Positions 32,202 to 35,859 of a stretch of DNA of 35,859 bases are shown here, piece after piece. The DNA comes from a virus. The stretch covers positions 1 through 35,859 of the IMG/VR virus record IMGVR_UViG_3300046532_004207. One strand, written 5' to 3'. Every line of letters begins with the position of its first letter. The stretch's first letter is position 1. The position numbers were made by a program, and so were the translations under genes. A model generated the notes under the pieces. The model did no database searches and was not told where the DNA came from. It was given only the letters and a program-made list of their open reading frames with translations.

Positions 32202-32591
32202 ATGGACTATAGAAAATTTTATAAAGATATTTTAAAGGTATCCGCTCAGGCTAAGAGGCGAAGTGGAGATGAGGGGATCAAAATGCAAGAGACGGAGGAG
32301 GGCATAATGAAGGGCATTATGGAGAAGGCTCCGGAAGAGCTCAAGCCCCACATGGAAGCTTTCATAAACAGCAAGGGCACCCAAGCGGAAAAGTTTGATA
32401 AAGTATTCGATACTGAGGGTTTTGATTTTGTGGAATTTTTTGAAAAGTTCTTAAACGGAGTAAGCGATTCCCCTGAACCGTTTTCTCATCAAGGCGTTGA
32501 TATTGATTTTGGCGAAGTCAAGCAAAGATACGAGGAGTCTAAGGAAAAGTTTAAGAAATACGAAGACTCCGAAGATATTAACAATTTTTAA
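32202..32591 (+). CDS. Small acidic helical protein (129 aa)
   Basis: I start at ATG 32202 (MDYRKFYKDILK). An in-frame ATG at 32178 would add eight residues and overlap the previous gene by 10 nt; neither start has a ribosome site. The protein is helical and highly charged: a basic N-terminal helix (ILKVSAQAKRR), an acidic middle (QETEEGIMKGIMEKAPEEL) and a C-terminal helix (VKQRYEESKEKFKKY). No family was recognised. It lies between the tail tip module and the glycosyltransferase operon and might be a small assembly factor or chaperone for a fibre. Confidence 0.6.
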   Translation: MDYRKFYKDILKVSAQAKRRSGDEGIKMQETEEGIMKGIMEKAPEELKPHMEAFINSKGTQAEKFDKVFDTEGFDFVEFFEKFLNGVSDSPEPFSHQGVDIDFGEVKQRYEESKEKFKKYEDSEDINNF

Positions 32592-32626
32592 GGGACTCTT
32601 CCGATTGGGTTGTGTAATGTATCTTG

Positions 32627-33667
32627 ATGGATATATTACTTACCGCATCGTTTAAGAATGGTTTGTGGGTCAACGGACTACAGCAAAACATTGTTTTTTT
32701 AGCAGAACTTCTTCAAAATCTTGGGCACAATGCCATGATCGCCGTCAATCATCCTCTGGATAAGTGCAAAGAACCTCCGGCGGGAATACTTTTTATGGAG
32801 GAGCACGAGATGCCTGAGTACACCTTTGATTATATTCTACAAACTGGCATCATGTTGAGAGACGACTCGATTCGAGCTGCAAAAGAAAAAAATCCACGAC
32901 TAAAAAACGTTCATGTTCATTACGGGAATAGGCTTATTACGGATGTCGAGATTTGTGCCAGCAATAAGAAAAAAGCCCTAAGAACATATTCCGTTGACGA
33001 AGTTTGGGTTTCTCCGCACTACACGTTCTCCATCCCCTACCTTCAAACCTTCTACAGAAGCCAAAGGGTATTTAATATTCCATACATATGGTCCCCCAGA
33101 TATATGGACGAATCACTTAGGTACAATTCAGATGACGACAAAAACATTGGCATTATGGAGCCAAATCTGAATATGACAAAAAATTGCTTGATTCCAATAT
33201 ATTTAGTTGAGAATGTTTTTAGAAGCGAGCCCGATCTATTCAGTTGTTTGCGCATTCATAACTCCTCCAAACTCAAGGATAAAGATTACTTTAAAAGCTT
33301 AATGCTTAGGTTGGATATAGTAAAAGCAAATCGCAAGGCTATTTTTGGGCCCCGCATTCCAATGAAGGAGCTGTTTAAAATTTCCAATGTAATTGTCTCG
33401 CACCAACTCCTAAACTCCCTGAATTACGTGTATCTTGAAGCTATGTACTTGGACATGCCTATAATACATAACTCTGAGGACATAATGGAGGCTGGATACT
33501 TCTATCCTGATTATGATATAAATGTTGGGGCTGAAAAATTAAAATACGCCCTGAAGTTCCACGATGACAACCTTGATGACTACCGCAAGAAATCAAAGCG
33601 GGTGATGGATAGATTCTCCCCAGATAGCGAGCTTGTGCAGGATCAATACAGGAGTCTAATCGGGTGA
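32627..33667 (+). CDS. DUF2827-type glycosyltransferase (GT-B like), paralogue 1 (346 aa)
   Basis: I start at ATG 32627 (MDILLTASF); a TTG one codon upstream is possible. The sequence follows the DUF2827 layout: N-terminal LWVNGLQQNIVFLAELLQ and LGHNAM, a middle VWVSPHYTF and PYIWSPRYMDE, then IMEPNLNMTKNCLIP, and a C-terminal IVSHQLLNSLNYVYLEAMY followed by PIIHNSE. The last block is the usual nucleotide-sugar binding Glu region of GT-B enzymes (E in YLEAMYLDMP). It shares all these blocks with the next gene. The substrate is unknown; it would transfer a sugar to a fibre protein or to host surface glycan. The end overlaps the next start by 4 nt. Confidence 0.75.
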   Translation: MDILLTASFKNGLWVNGLQQNIVFLAELLQNLGHNAMIAVNHPLDKCKEPPAGILFMEEHEMPEYTFDYILQTGIMLRDDSIRAAKEKNPRLKNVHVHYGNRLITDVEICASNKKKALRTYSVDEVWVSPHYTFSIPYLQTFYRSQRVFNIPYIWSPRYMDESLRYNSDDDKNIGIMEPNLNMTKNCLIPIYLVENVFRSEPDLFSCLRIHNSSKLKDKDYFKSLMLRLDIVKANRKAIFGPRIPMKELFKISNVIVSHQLLNSLNYVYLEAMYLDMPIIHNSEDIMEAGYFYPDYDINVGAEKLKYALKFHDDNLDDYRKKSKRVMDRFSPDSELVQDQYRSLIG

Positions 33668-34761
33668 GAATAGGGATTACTACAGACTTATCTCAGAGTT
33701 TTTGGTCCAATGGTCTGAATCAGAATGTAAAGTTCTTGTATGACATTTTTCACAGGCTCGGACATAATGTGTTCTATATAACCGACAACAAACCCTTAAC
33801 CAAACTTTCCTTTAATCATAAATATATTTCACTGGAGAAAGTCGCGGGCGATCCGAGCGAAACATTTGATGTTGTTATTTGCTGCGGATGGGAAATGTCA
33901 ACCGAATGCATTAAGAAGATAAAATCCAGAAAAACTAATGTAAAGTTCTTTTCCTTATATCTTGGCAATAAGATTATGTTTGATATGAGGGATTTGATTT
34001 TCAATGACAGAAATGGGCCTTTTCGATTTAATTCCGTGGAATACGGAAGTCTTTTGTCTGGCATTTGGCTTTCTCCCCATCATGAGTTCGGGGCAGAATA
34101 TGTTAAGGTGGCATATGGAAACGACAGCGTCAAGGTTGCTCCGTATGTGTGGGATCCATTCTTTGTTCAAGAAAGAATTGCCACGCTCAAGGCGGCCGGC
34201 AAGGATCCGTTCTTCAGGCCTGATCGAGTCTCCAGAGTCCAAGTTTTTGAATCGAATACTCTAATTAATAAAAACATGATGATTCCATTTTGTATCGCCC
34301 AAAGATTTGATAAGGATTTTCCTGATGTTTTGGGTGGGGTTAATATTTTTTGTACCTCAAAACTAAGACATCGTGAGTACTTTAAGTCATGGGTGAGTCG
34401 ATTTGACATTGTGAAGAAAAAAGGTTTTCTTTATTTTAACAATAGGTGGTGTACTCTTGACGCTATGGCCAAGTGGGGCGGGACCATAGTCTCCCATCAA
34501 TATGACAACGACTTGAATTACGCCCACTTTGAGGCTCTCTACATGGGAATTCCTTTAGTTCATAATTCGGAAGCTCTCATTGATCAGGCCTACTATTATC
34601 CTAGGTTTGACGTGGGAATGGGTAGCAAGCAGTTATATAACGCGATACAGAACCACCACTCCGTGGAGAAGGACTACATGCATTACGGCAGGGAATTCGT
34701 ATCTAAATACAGCCCGTACAACCCCGATATATTGGCTCAATATGCAGAAATGATAAAATGA
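33664..34761 (+). CDS. DUF2827-type glycosyltransferase (GT-B like), paralogue 2 (365 aa)
   Basis: The start is GTG 33664, overlapping the previous stop (GTGA), and this gives MRIGITTDLSQSFW. It is a paralogue of the preceding gene: FWSNGLNQNVKFLYDIF and LGHNVF, LSPHHEFGAEYV, PYVWDPFFVQE, VFESNTLINKNMMIPF, and IVSHQYDNDLNYAHFEALYM followed by PLVHNSE. Length and block spacing are close to those of paralogue 1. Two tandem copies suggest that two linkages are made in series or that the enzymes form a pair. The GT-B C-terminal Glu (FEALYMGIP) is present, so activity is likely. The stop overlaps the next ATG by 4 nt. Confidence 0.75.
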   Translation: MRIGITTDLSQSFWSNGLNQNVKFLYDIFHRLGHNVFYITDNKPLTKLSFNHKYISLEKVAGDPSETFDVVICCGWEMSTECIKKIKSRKTNVKFFSLYLGNKIMFDMRDLIFNDRNGPFRFNSVEYGSLLSGIWLSPHHEFGAEYVKVAYGNDSVKVAPYVWDPFFVQERIATLKAAGKDPFFRPDRVSRVQVFESNTLINKNMMIPFCIAQRFDKDFPDVLGGVNIFCTSKLRHREYFKSWVSRFDIVKKKGFLYFNNRWCTLDAMAKWGGTIVSHQYDNDLNYAHFEALYMGIPLVHNSEALIDQAYYYPRFDVGMGSKQLYNAIQNHHSVEKDYMHYGREFVSKYSPYNPDILAQYAEMIK

Positions 34762-35528
34762 AAATATTCCCAAAAGAATTAACTGTCAAGCAAAGGGAGT
34801 TCATAAAACTAAGGGACGACTGGATCGAAATAAGGGACTTAGATTTTTTGAGGTTTATCTCTGACTCAATTCCCGACAGGACGATCCCCGCAGAGAAATA
34901 TACATGCTACAACCCAAATAAAAAAATAGGAATCGTGTCATTGTATACTCCAGAAATATCCGAACATGCTATAGAGTCAGAGCTTAGTGTGAGGAGGTAT
35001 GCCGAAATGCGCGGGTATACATTTCACGTATATCGGGACTCCATAGATAAGGAGTCTCACCCAAATTGGTCAAAGCCTCAAGCAATATTAAATCACATCA
35101 GGGATCATGAGGTCATAATATGGATGGACTCCGACACGCTAATTTTCAATACCCACATAAGGTTCGAGGACATTTTAAGTAAGTGCCGTCCTCCTCAAAA
35201 AATTATTGCGACCAGAGACATAGGGGGTAAATCCATGATAAATACTGGCATTGTAATGTTCAGGAATCACCAGTACACTGTTAATTTAATTGAGAAATGG
35301 GCCAATTTCACTTGCGACAAGTCATCCCTGTATTCAAGTGGGGGCGATCAGGAGGTCCTGTGCGAAATACTCAAAAAGTCTGACCCGCAGGGCTTTAATA
35401 GAAAAATTTTCCCAATGAGCGAATTTAATACTGACCCTCGATTTGTCCAAGAAGATACATTCATACTGCATTTAATGGCATACGGACCTATTCTTAAAAA
35501 TATATTTATGAAATACTGGAACTCATAA
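34758..35528 (+). CDS. GT34/GMA12-MNN10-like glycosyltransferase (GT-A fold, 256 aa)
   Basis: The start ATG 34758 overlaps the previous stop (ATGA). After about 50 residues, KIGIVSLYTPEISEHAIESE opens the GT-A domain. WMDSDTLIFN holds the metal-binding D-x-D. INTGIVMFRNH, GGDQEVLCEIL and FILHLMAYG (a candidate metal-binding His) follow in the order seen in galactosyl/mannosyltransferases of the GMA12/MNN10 type. There is no signal peptide or membrane anchor, so it acts in the cytoplasm. Together with the two DUF2827 enzymes it makes a three-gene glycosylation operon next to fibre genes. Acceptor and donor are unknown. Confidence 0.8.
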   Translation: MKIFPKELTVKQREFIKLRDDWIEIRDLDFLRFISDSIPDRTIPAEKYTCYNPNKKIGIVSLYTPEISEHAIESELSVRRYAEMRGYTFHVYRDSIDKESHPNWSKPQAILNHIRDHEVIIWMDSDTLIFNTHIRFEDILSKCRPPQKIIATRDIGGKSMINTGIVMFRNHQYTVNLIEKWANFTCDKSSLYSSGGDQEVLCEILKKSDPQGFNRKIFPMSEFNTDPRFVQEDTFILHLMAYGPILKNIFMKYWNS

Positions 35529-35606
35529 TTCCAGAAAAAAGAGCTAAATCTTTAAATAATTCAAGAAAAAATTTCACAAAGTTAACTTTTTGATGTAAAG
35601 AATTGT
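35529..35606 (+). promoter_or_regulatory. AT-rich intergenic region before the fibre gene
   Basis: These 78 bases separate the glycosyltransferase operon from the fibre gene. A perfect 12-bp palindrome, AAAGTTAACTTT, lies at 35578-35589, and TTTAAATAAT occurs upstream. The ribosome site is weak (GTAAAG about 8 nt before the ATG). No GC-rich terminator hairpin is seen. An operator or promoter is possible. Confidence 0.3.
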
Positions 35607-35859
35607 ATGGCAAAGATATTCTCAGCAGAGAAATTATCACTTAATGGCGACCAAATACGCATTAAGACCGACGGTAGCGCTGGCACTATTCGCATTACGA
35701 ATAGCGCCGAAGACACTACCTACTTCAGAGAAACTGACATCAGCAGTCTTCAGACCGTTGACAGTACTAACAAGTCCAGCTTGGATGCGAACATCAGCAG
35801 TCTTCAGACCGTTGACAGTACTAACAAGTCCAGCTTGGATGCGGACGTCAGCAGTCTCC
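35607..35859 (+). CDS. Repeat-rich fibre or appendage protein, N-terminus only
   Basis: ATG 35607 opens MAKIFSAEKLSLNGDQIRIK and the frame stays open to the window edge (84 complete codons). The first 43 residues look like an attachment domain (beta strands GTIRITNSAED). Then an 18-residue unit begins, reading about DISSLQTVDSTNKSSLDA, present twice in full and a third time in part. The Ile/Leu/Val spacing suggests a trimeric coiled coil or rod. Such N-terminal heads with repeated rods are usual in phage tail fibres. The C-terminal receptor-binding part is outside the window. Confidence 0.7.
   Translation, partial: MAKIFSAEKLSLNGDQIRIKTDGSAGTIRITNSAEDTTYFRETDISSLQTVDSTNKSSLDANISSLQTVDSTNKSSLDADVSSL
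35736..35859 (+). repeat. 54-bp tandem repeat in fibre gene
   Basis: Units 35736-35789 and 35790-35843 differ only in their first base (GAC against AAC). A third begins at 35844 and is cut by the window end. The 54-bp period encodes 18 residues in frame. Near identity at the DNA level indicates recent duplication or ongoing recombination, so copy number may vary between isolates. Confidence 0.9.

Overview
The window looks like the tail and host-interaction region of a large tailed phage (Caudoviricetes, siphovirus-like, lambda-type tail tip), most likely infecting a Gram-negative host. The evidence is a complete lambda-style tail-tip series in order: tape measure, two tail-tube-like proteins, gpM-like, gpL-like (Fe-S cysteines), gpK-like (JAMM peptidase plus NlpC/P60) and a gpI-gpJ fusion. 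Coding is dense, genes overlap by 1-8 nt, and I see no tRNA, rRNA, CRISPR, integrase or insertion sequence. G+C is moderate and AT-rich between genes. An aquatic or environmental origin is a guess from style only.

Left arm (1-3118, minus strand): four genes read leftward from a divergent intergenic region at 3119-3174. They are a 152-aa protein, a 201-aa protein, a 329-aa protein (all probably head-tail or virion proteins, not firmly identified), and an unfinished protein with an FnIII-like N-terminus followed by a long Thr-Pro-rich repeat stalk.

Centre (3175-31604, plus strand): a 93-aa protein, two probable tail assembly chaperones (possible frameshift at the junction), and a 4,483-aa tape measure protein. 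Residues about 545-2333 of the tape measure hold a chain of globular, toxin- or enzyme-like modules separated by ten copies of a GG-(L/F/H)-(I/V)-P-(N/S)-(F/Y) motif. The tail-tip genes follow, ending in a 2,689-aa central tip protein. In it the gpI domain is fused to gpJ, and the gpJ core is split by about 1,500 residues containing sugar-binding-like modules. It also carries a hydrophobic hairpin insertion.

Right arm (31606-35859, plus strand): two small proteins of unknown role, then three overlapping glycosyltransferase genes (two DUF2827-type paralogues and one GT34-like GT-A enzyme), then the start of a repeat-rich fibre protein that runs off the window.

Working together: the chaperones and tape measure set tail length. 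The tube-like, gpM, gpL, gpK and gpI-J proteins build a cell-wall-cutting tail tip with extra carbohydrate-binding modules. The glycosyltransferases probably decorate fibres or host surface sugars. The best candidate for an undescribed system is the modular cargo region inside the tape measure.
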